Assembly (NCBI RefSeq): GCF_047511655.1
Contig: NC_133390.1
Location: 161,918,583 to 161,982,582 of the forward strand
Reading direction: 5' to 3'
Source of the DNA: Castor canadensis
Taxonomy: Eukaryota; Chordata; Mammalia; Rodentia; Castoridae
DNA length: 64,000 nt
The position numbers and the translations under genes are program-made. Shown here one piece after another: positions 11,400 to 23,765 of this stretch. Every line of letters starts with the position of its first letter. The first letter of the stretch is position 1. A model generated the notes under the pieces. It did no database searches. It was not told the DNA's origin and saw nothing but the letters and a program-made list of their open reading frames with translations.

Positions 11400-11565
11400 C
11401 TTTATTGAACATTTTCCAGATCTTAGTGCTTAGACACAGTTATCTCAACCCAATACTCAGAACAACAAGGTAGATAGACATTACTATCATCCCCATTTTG
11501 TGGATGAAGGAACCGAGACAAAAGTTAAGCAACTTGTCCAAAGTAACACATCTCTCTCCCAACCT
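11400..11565 (-). repeat. MIR SINE, antisense
   Basis: 'attactatcatccccattttgtggatgaaggaaccgagac...aacttgtccaaagtaacac' is the reversed MIR core. Confidence 0.75.
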
Positions 11566-11729
11566 CCTCACCTCTCCAGGAAGGAAACTTACCCATTCCC
11601 AGGGCTTACAATATCATCTACAGAAAATGGCTCCTACATTTATTTCTCAACCCCGTCTTCTTTTTCTGAGGTCCAGCCTTGTATATCCCATAGCCTACTT
11701 AAGTTTGAGTTAAAGAGACTTCTCAAACT

Positions 11730-11875
11730 TGTCTCTCACAAACATATGAAGACAGTGAAGCAACTTACCCAAGGCCAAACAACTTGGGAGTCACTGAACC
11801 TGAGTTTGAACCTGAGCCTCTCTATCTACAAAGCCTGTACTCTGAGGCACACACTGTCTATTTACGAATTGGTTC
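11730..11875 (-). repeat. MIR SINE, antisense
   Basis: 'gaagcaacttacccaaggccaaacaacttggg' then 'gagtttgaacctgagcctc' is reversed MIR, close to a second antisense MIR at 11400. Confidence 0.6.
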
Positions 11876-11898
11876 TTCCTTCAAAATATTCTTGTCCA

Positions 11899-12128
11899 AG
11901 CCAGGTGCCAGTGACTCACATCTGTAATCCTAGCTACTCAGGAGGCAGAGATCAGGAGAACTGTAGTTTGAAGCCAGCCTGGGCAAATAGTTCGCAAGAC
12001 CCTATCTTGAAAATAGTACAAAAAAGGGCTGATGGAGTGGCTCAAGTGGTAAGAGTGCCTGACTTGCAAACATGAGGTCCTGAGTTCAAACCCCAGTGCC
12101 GCCAAAAAAAAAAAAAGAAAGAAAGAAA
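11899..12128 (+). repeat. B1-dID dimeric SINE, near full length
   Basis: A clear example of the window's main SINE: a 7SL-like left half ('gtgactcacatctgtaatcctagctactcaggaggcagagatcag'), a linker 'cttgaaaatagtacaaaaaa', a tRNA-like right half, and an A-rich tail with GAAA repeats. Confidence 0.92.
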
Positions 12129-12149
12129 ATACCTAACACAAAAAAAAAA

Positions 12150-12228
12150 CTGTTGAAGTGGCTCAGGCACAGTGTCTGCCTAGGAAGTGTGAGGCCCTGA
12201 GTTCAAATCCCAGAGCTGTCAAAAAAAA
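12150..12228 (+). repeat. dID SINE monomer
   Basis: A tRNA-like monomer inserted just beyond the preceding dimer's tail; it ends 'gagttcaaatcccagagctgtc' plus A8. Confidence 0.8.
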
Positions 12229-12423
12229 TTTCTGAACCACTATGTGATACTTTCTAAGCTATACTTACTGTTTTCTCTCTCTCAATCTAAAGAGTCCCTG
12301 GCCACCACTCTCAAAATATGCCAAAAAAAGAGAAGCAATCCATAGGGAAGAGGAAAGCCCCAGAGGCTCATCAGAGAAAGACGTAAGAGCACCTTTTCTC
12401 CTTCCATCAAAAGTTAAAACCCT

Positions 12424-12636
12424 GAGCTGGGCATGGTGGTGCATGCCTGTAATTCAGCTACTCTGGAGGCAGAAGCAGGAGGATATTGAGTTTGAGGTCA
12501 GCTCTGGCAAAGTTAGCAAAACCCCATCTCAAAAACAAAACAAAAGGTCTGGGGGTGTAGCTCAAGCAGTAGAGTGCTTGCCTAGCATGCATGAGACCCT
12601 GGGTCAAATCCCCACTAACACATACACACACACACA
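12424..12636 (+). repeat. B1-ID dimeric SINE
   Basis: The right half is ID-like ('ctgggggtgtagctcaagcagtagagtgcttgcctagcatgc') rather than the dID form, and the tail is (CA)-rich instead of poly-A. Confidence 0.88.
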
Positions 12637-12639
12637 AAG

Positions 12640-13555
12640 AGTTACCTCTACCCATTCTGTGGACTCAGGATTTAATACCCTTGAGTATTCTAGTAGAAGA
12701 GGTATTAGGGGGGATTTCTGAATTTCCACCAAGGAGTTAGTGTGTGTGTCAACTCTCATTTATCAAGGCTGCCCAAATCTCCCTCAATCTTCCATTCACC
12801 TCCCCTCTTCTTACCCTATGTTAAGCTACTCAATAGCAGATGCTCTGCCATTTCCTTCTCCAGTATCATCCTCAGGTTTGAACCCAGGCTTGGGCATCCA
12901 GATGGGGCTGGGCTACAAAATAGTAGAAGCTTTCTTGAATTTTCAAAGAAAACTAGATGGGGAAAACTTATAACTTTACAATAGCATGTGCCAGTTCTCT
13001 GTCTGTTTGAGATTGTAGAGCTGTCATTATTTCACTCTTTGGCCTAGAGGAAAAGGGAATTCTATCTCCATCACCAGGGTGATTAAGAAAAATAGCAAAG
13101 GTGGAGCTTGATCTTGACTGTACACTACTTTCTGACTTATTCTCTTCACTTTGGAACAGCCAAATGCATGTGAAGCTTTCCTGAGATGACCCTGTATTTG
13201 AAAACTTCAAAGGTCTATTTACATGGACCAAGTCTTGCCCTCTCCTTGGAATCAGTCACAGTGTGACTATGAGCCTTGGGACCTTCCTAAATAGGGAAGG
13301 AATCAAACCATGCCCTAGCTGATTCCAGCCCAGGGAAATTCAAAAGATCATTTTAAGTTAAAAGATGAAAACCAGGACTCTCTTTTCAGAAACATAGGGA
13401 TATATGAGGTGGTAAGTTTAAGAAGAGGTCAGCTCTCTATTAAAAGTTCAAAAAGATACTGTACAGTCAAAGTGGATGGAGAAGGCAGAGAAGCAGCAGG
13501 ATGGAGGGGAGACTAAACAGGGATCTCCTTCCTCCCATGGTCATAGTCACTGCCA
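12640..13555. other. Intergenic sequence, nothing recognised
   Basis: No exon, RNA gene or recent repeat was identified. Confidence 0.45.
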
Positions 13556-13559
13556 TTGG

Positions 13560-13725
13560 CTGGTAGTGTGACTTCAGGCTACTTATGAAACCTCCCTTCT
13601 ACTTGTTTCTTCATTTGTAATAGGAGGGACAAGGCAGCACCTGCTTCACAAGTTTGTGGGTGGGCCAAATGAGGTGAGGCATATAAAGAACCTATCACAG
13701 GGCATAGCACAATAAGTGCCCACTT
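13560..13725 (+). repeat. MIR SINE
   Basis: 'gtgacttcaggctacttatgaaacctcccttctacttgtttcttcatttgtaa' to 'cacagggcatagcacaataagtgccc' follows the MIR order. Confidence 0.7.
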
Positions 13726-14660
13726 TGTTTTTGTCATTTCCTCCAAGTCCCTTTGTTAGCTGCAAAGCAAGGCAGGCACCTTTATGGACATAGTCCTATC
13801 TTAATGTACCTTAAGTGTCCTTTCTTCTTTTTTCAGCTAAAACTTTATAATGCAAGGTGAACATGGCCAAAAGTGTCTTAATTCAAGCATGTGCTACATT
13901 ATTTTGAGGTATACATGCTTAGTTCTAGAATGTGTCTGCCATCTGTCCTTCTTGAACTATGGCTTTAAACAAAGCATGCTCAGAAATGTGTCCACTCCTA
14001 AAGTGCTTTCCAATAGACATACGTATAGGCTCCTCAAATAAAATATCCCATTCTTCCTCTCTTCAGGAGAAGCCTGGCTTTGGAAATTACTTCCAGGTTT
14101 TCCTTACCTGCTGCAGGTAATACCTTTTTTTTTTTTCCACTTATTTTTTGGCTGTGCTTCTTTTGGCTTTGTGAGCCAAAGATGTGAACTCACTATATTT
14201 GGTTTCACTTTCTTTGGCCTCAATTGTTGTGGAAAGTATAATTGCTACCCAGTCCTTCTTTATCTAAGGTCAAAAGGACTTTTGGTCTCACTCAATGTCT
14301 TAGCTGAGTAGTTAGTCTTTTCTTCAATCACTGGGCAAGCTGAAAAGTAGAGACTCAGAAATACAAAGAGCATCTCCATTCCCTTCCCCCATCATACCCT
14401 TTCCACCTCCATTTTCCCCTTTCTGTCTTTTCCCCTCTTTCTCTCTCCAATCCTTTTGGAGACAGGGGAAGCTTCACAGCGCTATCCACAGTGCTGAATT
14501 ATTTTTCTTTCTTGTTCATCCAGGAGAAAATACTGTATGCAAATGAAGGATCCCTAATGACACACAGTTGGGTGTTGAATCTAAGGACATTCCTCTGTGA
14601 CTTTGATGTGACCAGGGCAATCCCACAGCCCCACAGATCACAGATGCTGACCTGGATAGT
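13726..14660. other. Intergenic sequence, nothing recognised
   Basis: AT-rich, with pyrimidine-rich patches near 14380-14450. No gene was identified. Confidence 0.4.
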
Positions 14661-14661
14661 C

Positions 14662-14665
<4 letters not shown>

Positions 14666-14694
<29 letters not shown>
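14666..14694. repeat. (CA)n microsatellite
   Basis: About 14 uninterrupted CA units. Confidence 0.95.
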
Positions 14695-14696
<2 letters not shown>

Positions 14697-15119
14697 CGGC
14701 CATTGACTTTGGAGCCCCAGAGCACAGACAGCAAGTGCCTTATCTAGGTGCCCCAGGGATTGCTGTGGGCTCAATGATGGCCCCACAGGGATCAGAATGT
14801 GGAACCCAAGCAGGATACACAGGCTGGAGATAAGGCCAAGAACAGATTCCCTTTGGCGCTCAGGTGCTGTTCATCAGAAATCAGCAGCCCCACAGCCCTG
14901 GCTGATGACAGGCACAAGGTGATAACAATGCCATGTGATCAGTAGCCTTAGAGGACAGGCTGTCACTGGCTCCAGGAGATAAGGGAACAATGAGCAACCT
15001 TTCTACCCAGGGAAGCACCTGCACAGAGCCTCCAAAGCAGGAGCTAAAGCTGGTCTCTGACCCCTTAAACCTCACCAGGACCCCCTCCTCTAGAGGCCTG
15101 CAGAGCTTCCACCTGTCAC

Positions 15120-15245
15120 CCAGGGGCCCCTGGTCCCCATTATGCAGTTAATTTTCTGACCTCTGTTTTCTGAAATTAATCCTGTTATCTCTATGGCACA
15201 GGTGTTAATGGATGATGACCCTCCTGCCCCAGAGAGGCTGCTGAA
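15120..15245. promoter_or_regulatory. Candidate conserved non-coding element
   Basis: A repeat-free block with 'atgcagttaattttctg' and 'gaaattaatcctgttatctc' (TAAT/TAATCC homeodomain and GATA-like cores). Called on composition only. Confidence 0.25.
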
Positions 15246-15559
15246 AGTGGAGTGTGGTAGTCAGAGCTTCCTCCAGATGGCTTATCCAGGCCGTGGATAA
15301 CTCCGCCTTAACAATCTCTTTCCAGGATCTGGCTCTTGAGGAATTAGGAGGGTGAGAAGGGAGGAGATGCAACCAGCATTTTCTGGGGTCTTCTCATCAC
15401 ACCTCCACAAACAAGGTTGTTGACCCCACACTTGGGTCCTAGCTTGGGGCTGAGTTATGCTGCTTCCCAGTTCTGCTTGGTCCATCCCCATCCCCCATCC
15501 CCCACGGCTGTACACTCTTCTCCATTCTGTGGTCCTAATAGTCATAAAGTGGGAATTCA

Positions 15560-15720
15560 GAATGCCTGGATTCTAGTGCTTTCTCTGGTCCAAGCTGGAT
15601 GAGTGATTTAGGGATCATAAACAAGTCACTTTACTATCTTACCTCAATCTCTTCAGCTTAAATCAGAGCTACAAATGTCCATCAAACCAGACAGGTTAGG
15701 TATGAAGTTCCAGTGAGATA
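15560..15720 (+). repeat. MIR SINE
   Basis: 'gattctagtgctttctctgg...gagtgatttagggatcataaacaagtcactttac...cttacctcaatctcttcagc' aligns with MIR. Confidence 0.6.
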
Positions 15721-15950
15721 ACTAAATGTGTGAAGGGAGGGAGTCTGAGTTTACCCTCCACCATCCAGGCCCACTGAAGAGAACATGGAGTACAGCTGGC
15801 TCCCACACCCCAGGCTTGGCGCTGCCTGACATCCCAGACAGTAATTTCGCTCTTCCATTTCCCTCCTCTTTAGACTGTAGACTTGATTTCTCATTGGTTT
15901 GGCCTCTGGGCTCTTCACATTTCATACCCTTCTGTTTTTCTTTCTTTGTT

Positions 15951-16163
15951 TTTTCTCAGTACTGAGGTTTGAACTCAGGGCCTCATGCTTGCTAGGCAAC
16001 ACTCTACCACTTGAGCCACTCCACCAGTTCTTTTTTTTGTGTTGGCTACTTTCAAGATAGGGTCTCTTGAACTATTTGCCTGGGCTGGCCTCAAACTGTG
16101 ATCCTCCTGACCCCTGCCTCCCAAGTAGGAAGGATTACAGGTATGAGCCACCAGCACCCAGCC
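15951..16163 (-). repeat. B1-dID dimeric SINE, antisense
   Basis: 'ctgaggtttgaactcagggcctcatgcttgctaggcaacactctaccacttgagccactccaccag' (reversed tRNA half) runs into the reversed 7SL half ending 'gagccaccagcacccagcc'. Confidence 0.9.
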
Positions 16164-16430
16164 TTTGTTTTCTTTCCTTTCATTTCTGAACTCCTTTCAC
16201 ATACCCTATAAGCCATATCCTATATCCTCACTGATGAAGAACATATGTAAAGGATTATCTTGTCAATATTTTGCTACCCTCATGGATGATATTATGTACA
16301 TTTCCTACCTACTGCCCTCTGCTTGCTCTGTTCCATTTATACCCAGTCAAGATCCCCTGATCCATCCCATCAAACATTTTCCTGACAGTAGCATCTTTGT
16401 CGGTCTGCTTCCCTCATTTATTCACTCTTA

Positions 16431-16518
16431 TTTTTTTGTGTGTATGTACTGATGATCAAACTCAGGGCCTCACTCATGCCAGGCAAGTACTCCACCACTA
16501 AACTACACCCCAGCCCCC
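16431..16518 (-). repeat. ID-type SINE, antisense
   Basis: 'caaactcagggcctcactcatgccaggcaagtactccaccactaaactacaccccagcccc' is the reverse complement of an ID monomer. Confidence 0.85.
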
Positions 16519-16689
16519 AAATTCAGTCTTCAACCCTTACTTATGCAGGGTAAGACATAAAGGGCAGAGTTCAAGGGCATGATTGAAGGTGCAAAGATAT
16601 GAATGAAAATGAGGGTCTTGTTCCTTCTCTCGAATGTGTGTAATAGCATAAAAGAATCTTTCTTCCTGAGCCACTTCTCCAGAATGCTG

Positions 16690-17240
16690 AATTGGAAAAC
16701 GTGGGTGTATTATTCATGACTAGGTAAAACAATTACCCCCCGAACAGCAGCTTAAAACAACAATAAATAGTATCATCCTTGTTTCTGTGAGTTAAGAGTT
16801 CAGGATTAGTTCATTGAGTGGTTCTGGTTATGTCTCTCATGAGGTGTTGGTCAAGATGTTAGCTGTCATCAGAAAGCTTGACTGGGACTGAGGATCCATT
16901 TCCAAAATGACTTAGTCACTTGGATAGCAAATTGGTTTGACTGTTAGCAAAAGGATTCAATCCCTCCCCACATTGATCTTGCCCTAAGGCTGCCCAGGTG
17001 TCCTCACAGCATAGCAACTGGCTTTCCCCAGAGTAAGTGATCCAGAGGGAATGAGGTAGAAACCACAATGGTTTTAATGACATAGACTTGGGAGTCCTTT
17101 GTCATCACCTCCTCAATGTCCCATTGGTGCACAGGTCAGTCCTATGCAATGTGAAAAGGGAGTAGACAGACGCATGGACACTAGGAGGCAAGAATCACTA
17201 GGGACCATCGTGGAGGCAGGCAGGATAGGAGATGTTCCCA
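16690..17240. repeat. Ancient interspersed repeat, family not named
   Basis: Text such as 'aattaccccccgaacagcagcttaaaacaac...tttctgtgagttaagagttcag' and 'ggaggcaagaatcactagggaccatcgtggagg' matches a familiar old mammalian repeat, but I cannot assign it securely without RepeatMasker. Confidence 0.4.
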
Positions 17241-17471
17241 GCAGTGAAACCACTATACTTATACATAAGTTGTTCACAAGTTGAGAGTTTCTCAGTCATA
17301 TCTGCTTGTGCTTTGGAGGACATTTGTTAGTCTTCAATTGTTTGTTTCTCTTTGCATCCCAACTCCATGAGGCCAGCTAGCAATGTGTATTTCTCTTTTA
17401 TCACAAAGTCAGATGTGTAAATGAGGGCAACGATAAAACAGTTACAATATGCCACATATGTTATAAACACC

Positions 17472-17500
17472 ATAGATAGACAGACAGACAGACAGACAGA
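17472..17500. repeat. (GACA)n microsatellite
   Basis: 'catagatagacagacagaca' continues as tetranucleotide units to 'gatgacag'. Confidence 0.9.
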
Positions 17501-17628
17501 TGACAGATTTAACCATTTAAAAAACATATGGGATAGACATGATGATCATGTTACAGATGAAAACAAAAGAAAAATAACTTCCCCAAGGCCACCCAGCCAG
17601 CAAGAGTTTTAACAAGGTAGCATGTGCT

Positions 17629-17744
17629 TTTATTTCGAGACAGGCTCTCACTATGTAGTCCAGGCTAGCCTCAAACTCATGATCTTCTTGCCTCAGTCTA
17701 ATAGTGCTGGGATCACAGCACAGCAGTGTGTCACATGCTTGGCT
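17629..17744 (-). repeat. B1-like SINE, antisense
   Basis: 'cgagacaggctctcactatgtagtccaggctagcctcaaactcatgatcttcttgcctcag' is a reversed B1 monomer. Confidence 0.85.
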
Positions 17745-18011
17745 GAGAATGTGCTCTTCATCACCACACCTGATCTGTGTGTGTCAGCAGAAGGGATAGT
17801 AGGTAGGTGGGATGTGAGTACCTACATAGTGACAGGGGCATTTGAAGAGGGTCAGTGACTAAAGGCTAGAGAGTACCAACATACCAGGTGGCAGCAAAGG
17901 AAGAGCTTGGGAGGAAATGGGAAGAGGAAAAGCACAAGGTAGAAAAGTCTGCAGGAGATAGGTGTGTGCTGAAAGTCAGGCATGAGAGGATCTTGGTTAA
18001 AGAGCAGCACA

Positions 18012-18110
18012 GGGGCTGGCGAAGTGGTTCAAGTGGTAGAGCGCCTGCCTAGCAAGGATGAAGCCCTGAGTTCAAACCCCAAGAGAGTACCACCAAGAGA
18101 AAGCGAGAGA
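18012..18110 (+). repeat. dID SINE monomer
   Basis: 'ggggctggcgaagtggttcaagtggtagagcgcctgcctagcaag' with intact A- and B-box regions and a GA-rich tail. Confidence 0.88.
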
Positions 18111-18609
18111 GAACCCAGCACAGGCCACAAAGTGGTTGAGGAGAATAAGGATGAAGTTAGAGGCCCAGATGAAGCAGTATGGGGTAGTGTGCGGCAGCCA
18201 GATCACAGAGGGCTAGAGGGGGGACAGGAGGTGTGGCCATAGGTGTAGACCACTCTAAGGAGAAGCTGACTGTGAGTGAAGGGAAGACAGTAGGAGAGGG
18301 AAGGGAGATGTGGAGAAGGACCATTCCAGCAGTACATGCAGTATAGGTCAGATCCCAGCCTGAGCCCTGCGCCCCCTCCCCCACAAGCTAAGCTGAGCAG
18401 AATCTGCTGGCAAAGACTTGTTCTCACTCCCAGCAGGAAACCCCAACCCAGTGAGTGCCAAGGGAGGCCCAAAGACACAAATATTTGTTCGGCTTCTGCC
18501 CTTCTTGTGCAAACAGGACACCAGCTTTGGGGATGGAGCTTGCCTGCTGCAGTCAGGAAGTAAGAAATCAGCAAGGGTGGAAGAGTGGGAAAGAGGAGCA
18601 ATTGCTCTT

Positions 18610-18765
18610 GGGCCCACTAATGAATCCCCCAGACTCCTGAGCTACAGGAATCCATTAGCTTAGCAAAGCAGCTAAATAATACCCGGCTTCTTTATGAGAC
18701 ATCTGTTCAAACAAAGCCAACCTTTCTCCTCACAGCAGACTCCATTACACTGCCCATGCCTGCTC
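18610..18765. promoter_or_regulatory. Candidate conserved non-coding element
   Basis: 'ccactaatgaatccc', 'atccattagcttagcaaagcagctaaataatac' and 'gttcaaacaaagcc' form a repeat-free AT-rich block with homeodomain/Sox-like words. Confidence 0.25.
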
Positions 18766-18769
18766 TGCT

Positions 18770-19290
18770 CTATCTGATTGTGGCTGAATCAGAATTGGGG
18801 TTGTGTGTTATTGCCTCTCTGTACTCCAGGCCATAAGGCTGGGTGCTATTTTAAGAGGGTGTGTTGTTATGTTGTGACCATGACCTTGTGCTACATTGGA
18901 GTTATGATCTGTGTGAGTTTCTTTTTGCCAGTGTGGAGAAGTCCAGGCACTCCGCTGTGGACTTAGTTAACGCTGTGTGACAGTGTTTGCAACACTGTCC
19001 TGCTGTGCAACTACAGTGTGTGGTGTGTGACACTGTGACCATGAGACCACTTGTCTAGGACCATATGTTGTTCTAGTAATCTTTCTTTCCATGCTGTGAC
19101 AATTTGTGTGCCTGTGTGTTATTACGAGATGGTACATTGCCGTGGATGACTTGGAGGTTCACTGTGAGACACCTCCTCTGTGTGTGCATGTCCGTGTGTA
19201 CACACACTGTAAAATTGTCACTGAATTTGTGCATGTCTACAATGTGCTGTCTGGTCATGTACAAAGGTCCCTGTACACCAATATGACTCT
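18770..19290. repeat. Degenerate GTGTGAC-type tract
   Basis: Imperfect recurrences of 'ctgtgtgaca', 'tgtgtgacactgtgacc', 'acactgtcctgctgtgc' extend over about 500 bp, suggesting an eroded TG-rich minisatellite. A similar tract lies at 36820-37180. Confidence 0.5.
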
Positions 19291-19714
19291 TGTTGCTCTG
19301 TAAGTCAGGTATTGATCCACGTAGTGAGGTCAGGGGATGCTATGTGTTTTGGTAGTACACCTGTTGTCACTGCTCCTGTGAACAAAGGATCTAAATCCTT
19401 GTTTTCCTTCTCAGAGGACCAGGGCCACCCTGGGGATGTGAACGGATATTGGTGGGGGTAAAGCGCCACTTCTCAATGCTGGATGAAGAGCCAGTCCTAA
19501 GTCCTAGGATCCATCCAGAGCCAAGGTGACACCCATCAGGCAGCTGACCCGGTAGCTGGAGGAAAGAAAGAGCCTGGAAGGAAGCACAGTGTGCATCAGT
19601 AGCAGCCAAGCCCATGGTAGGGCCTGGAAGTTCCAGAACTGACCAGTAAACACCTGCTGCCACCACAGTGCAGCAGATTAGACTTGCAACTTGCACATGC
19701 AGCAGGAGGCTTGG

Positions 19715-19815
19715 GATGTTTGCTTAATTGCAGATTCAGTAGGGACTGGGGAAGCTCTGGTGTCATTTCTAACAAGAATCCCAGGTACTTGAAGGACCAT
19801 ACTTTAAGAAACATT
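19715..19815 (+). mobile_element. MER5-like hAT-Charlie fragment
   Basis: 'agattcagtagggactggggaagctctggtgtcatttctaacaagaatcccaggt' and 'ccatactttaagaaacattcc' match the 3' half of MER5A/B. Confidence 0.6.
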
Positions 19816-19819
19816 CCAC

Positions 19820-21690
19820 TCCAAGAACCTTTAGGAAGTGACTCTGGGAACAGGAAGCACCACAAGAAGCTAGATGTGGAGAGGAGAAGAGCAAAAGAGA
19901 AAAGAAAGGAGAAGGGAGAAAAGATGAGAAGGGCAATAGAGCAGGTATAATAAGTCCCGTCTATATCACCTGAGCACTCACCATTCCAGAATGTACTGAA
20001 TCTGCAGGGCTCTTCACCTGAGGACTCTTTCTCAGCCTATGAGGTGGACAGAAGAACCTGGGAATTAATTCCGTGGGAGCAGCCCTCAGCCAATGATGGA
20101 GGAGAGAAGAGAACCAGCTTCAGTCCCCTCTTGCCTCTGGCAGTATAACTCTGAGGTGTGTGTCAGACTGTCTCCCTGGAGTCCCCAGTGGAACTCAGCC
20201 CCAGTTGCCCACAGCAGAAGTCTGCCCAATAACACGCCTGTCACATGTTCTGTGGCTCGCTTCTCTTCCCTCCTTCATTTGCTTCCTCTCCTATTGGTGA
20301 TTTTTGGAATCACCTTCCAAACAAAATATTGGCATCTACATCATTGGTCTCAGGGTTGATTTCTCAGGTACCCAACCTAAGGCAAGTGAGAGATGAAAAT
20401 GGTAAGAATCTCCAGTATGAAGAATCAAGAAGCTGCCCAGCAGGAAGAATGGTGGGGCAAGGGAGGGAGGAGTGCCAGGCTCCTCCCCCACTGGGTATTT
20501 GAAACTTTCCCACTCTGTGGGAGGGCAACAGACCTCCTGAACAATAGTGATGGTTCTCTCAGCACAGTGTGCTGGTCTTTGAGGTGCCTGAGCAATCTGA
20601 TGCATCCTTGGAAGCCTCCATTCCCAAAACATTGTTTTTGAGGCCATGGGCTGTTAACTCCCCCACCCCCTGCCTGGCAGCCAGCAGTTCCTCCCAAAGG
20701 TCCCTCCCAGAGCCACCCTTATAGCCTCTGGCCTGGGGAGGCAGCACCAGGCCTGGCAGGCTCTGCCCAAACCTCCAGTCCTCGAGGCCTTCCTCCTCCT
20801 GGTTCCATCTGGACAGAATTCCTCTGCTCAGACTGTTTGCAAGCAGCATGGACACATCAGATGTTGCTGCTCTCTGGCAAACCCAGCCTACCTCCCTCGG
20901 GCAGCCCTGCCATCTGCTTTGGCAGATTCCTCCAGGAATGGACTGCGTGGAAAAAGACCCCTCTTCAATGGGACCCAGCTGCTTGAGGTCAGCCCCTGTG
21001 AGTAGAGCATTCAGGCTTTGTCCTGGGGTTGTTTCTATGACAGGCTTTCTCCCAGTGTCCTGGGCCTCCTCTGAGAGTCCATGGATCTTCACAGAACAGC
21101 AAATATGCTTCATTCCAAGTCCCCCCATGAATGGATGGCTGCCCCAGGCTTCATCTAGATCTGAGTCTAGGTGAAGATGTCTAGACTCAGAAGGTAAACC
21201 GTGTAGTGGTTCAGTGATGTCCTGGAGCCTGGGGTGGGGAGATGGTAGCAGACTTTTGAGGTCCCACCTCACATACCCTCAGCTACCTCTGAGCTCATCT
21301 TGAGCTACTCTTCTTTTCAGCCATAGGTTTTCTCTAGTGCACTGAGAGCTGGTCCAGGTCCAGGGGCTGGCATTTGAGTAAAGACTGAAGGAGCTGAGGG
21401 GGTGAACCATGTGGACACTGAAGGAGAAGACCTTGCAGGCAGGGGAACAGCAGGTGCCAATTTCCTGGAATGGGAGAGAACTGGAGTGACAAATAGCCAA
21501 AAGTTGAGTAGAGGGAGATAGGAGGTGACATAAGAGTAGAAAAGGGACATCACACAGGGCCTGAGAACCACTGGAAGATCTCTATCTACTGCTGTGAACG
21601 AGAGGAGAACTTCCGTGCAGGGTGGAGACTGCAGGAGAGCAAGGGCCAAAGTAGGGAGCACAGACTGGGAGGCTTTGGCAAGAATGCAGC
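19820..21690. other. Intergenic sequence, nothing recognised
   Basis: This region has longer open frames on the minus strand (20559-21272, 237 codons with a non-canonical start allowed), but none matches a protein I know and there is no CpG island. I treat them as chance. Confidence 0.4.
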
Positions 21691-21694
21691 TGAG

Positions 21695-21780
21695 AGCTGG
21701 GGGTACAGCTGAGTGGAAGAGTGCTTTTTTTTAGCATATAAGAGGATTAATCCCCAGCATGGCAAAAAGAAAATGAAAGA
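21695..21780 (+). repeat. ID-type SINE
   Basis: 'gctgggggtacagctgagtggaagagtgct' with a T-run replacing the middle, then 'attaatccccagcatggcaaaaag'. Confidence 0.75.
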
Positions 21781-22680
21781 ATCCATCGAGAAAGCAGGTG
21801 TTAGTAACATGAATGGGGTGATAGCAACATGGGGGCCCAAGTACTGAATCAGATGCTTAACTGAAATCCTAAACTCCAAGGTGAGGATGGAGGCCGAGTC
21901 CAGACAGCCATCAACCATCAGTGGCAGGATGAATGGGGTATCACCCAGGTCCAGGGGATAGCTCAATCCCAGATCCCCCAGTCTCCAGATGTCTCTGATT
22001 ATCCCCTCTGAGCATCCAGCCAGCTCCTCTGCCCAGGGTCACTCCAGAAGGTAAGAATCTATCAGTTTCTTGGAGCCCTTGAATAAGTCCAGGCCCAACC
22101 CCACAAAATTCTGGTGCAGAAAGGACTCATAAACTCTTGCTTTGGCTGAGTAAATTCACACCTGTATCCAGTGAGCCTCTGTTGGCCTCTCGTTTGAGGT
22201 CCCACATTTGCTCGTAATACCAGAAGTGTCTCTTAGCCTTGAGCAGTCATCTCCAATCTAGGAGAGGTGAATATGGCATGACTGGTGCATGGCTCCCTCC
22301 CTTCCTGCACCTGGAACAGACACGACTAATTCATCATGAGCATCCTTCCCACAGAGGATCCACTTGCCCTCAGAGTCCAGCCTCCTGCAAGCTGCTGCCG
22401 AAAGACTGGGAAATCCACTCATATTTCAGCAAATGCCTTTGGATCTGGGTGACAGTGTTGATACTTACGATGATGGTGACAGTGATGGTGGCAATAATGG
22501 TGGTGGTATTTGTAGATATGCTTGTGGTTTGAGGCTTGCAAAGTTCTGTCAGCAGCTATGTCTCTCCACAGCCATCACTACCCTACCTCCATCATTGAAA
22601 GGAATACAGTATTTTTTTTTCTCATTCATGTAGGAAAAAGGAAAAAAAGTCCCATTTTTTTGTGTATTTGTTTTTGGGGT

Positions 22681-22911
22681 TTTCTTTTTTTTGGTAGTAC
22701 TAGGTTGAACTCAGGGCCTCACACTTGCTAGGCAGGTGCTCTACCACTTGAGTCACTCTGCCAGCCCTTTGTTTCTGCTGGATATTTTTAAGATAGGGTT
22801 TTACAAAATATTTGTCTGACTGGTCTCAAACCACAATCCTCCTGATCTCTGCCACCCAAGTAGCTAGAATTGAGTAGCTAGGATTACAGGCTTCAGTCAT
22901 TGGTATCTGAC
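22681..22911 (-). repeat. B1-dID dimeric SINE, antisense
   Basis: The full reversed dimer. It has a small internal tandem duplication near 22858-22885 ('gtagctagaatt' / 'gtagctaggatt'). Confidence 0.9.
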
Positions 22912-23399
22912 TCCCATTGATGTTTAAACTGGGGTCACATAACTGTCTCTGGGATCTACAGAGCTGATCCCACTCATACCACATGGACTGAGAGAGTTAG
23001 TATGAAGTGGGAGGGGGCAAATGATTCTGGAGGTGCACACAGCACAAGTCCACAAAAGTAGACATCTCCCCTTATCGTGTCCCAAGACCTTAGTGGATGT
23101 CTAAAATGGTGGGTAGTATTGAACACTGCACATACACACATGTGCTATTTTTTCTATACATACGATAAGGTTTAACTTATAAATTAGGTAGGGTAAGAAA
23201 CTGATTATAACAGCTAATAAAATAGAAAAAGGATAAGAATGTACTATAATAAAGATTATGCAATGTGGCCTCCATCTTTTGAAAGAGTCAAAACAAATAG
23301 TATTTTCAGACCACAGATGAAACAGGTAAATGAAACCCCAGAAAGTGAAACCTCAGCTAAGGGGCCATTGCCTCCTCTACTTCACAGAGGAGAGTGGTT

Positions 23400-23475
23400 G
23401 CCCAGAGAGGGCCAATGTTGACCCAAAGTCACACAGCCAGTGTGTGGGAGAACCAGGGCTTAAATCCAGGTTTCT
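23400..23475 (-). repeat. MIR SINE fragment, antisense
   Basis: 'cccaaagtcacacagccagtgtgtgggagaaccagggcttaaatccagg' is the reversed MIR 5' half. Confidence 0.65.
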
Positions 23476-23716
23476 AAACTCTGAGCTCAGGATGCTTTTC
23501 TCAGCAGGAGAGCTGCTTCTCTGAGGCTAAGGCAGAGCCATCCTCCCCACCTTTGAGAGAGGCCCAGGGAAGAACCTCTGCAGAGGTCCTGCTTCAGCAA
23601 TGCTGGTGAGAACTTCTGTGTCTTCTTATCAAAGCAGTAGATGTGGCCTGGACGCCTGCCTGGGTTCCTCCAGACTGATCATGGATTCAAAGAGGACAGT
23701 GGTGGCAGGACAAATG

Positions 23717-23765
23717 GTTGGGGCGGGGGGGGGCAGGACAAGTTGGGGAGGGGGTGGAGGGCCGT
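23717..23765 (+). other. G-rich tract, possible G-quadruplex
   Basis: Successive runs of at least three G ('ttggggcggggggggg', 'ttggggagggggtggagg') with short loops on the + strand. Confidence 0.5.

Noticed and set aside
18012-18110. tRNA-like A and B boxes, and many similar sites
   Set aside because: These are tRNA-derived SINEs with A-tails; they lack a closed acceptor stem and are not tRNA genes.
20559-21272. 237-codon minus-strand open frame
   Set aside because: No known domain, no promoter-like island, and similar frames lie on the opposite strand.
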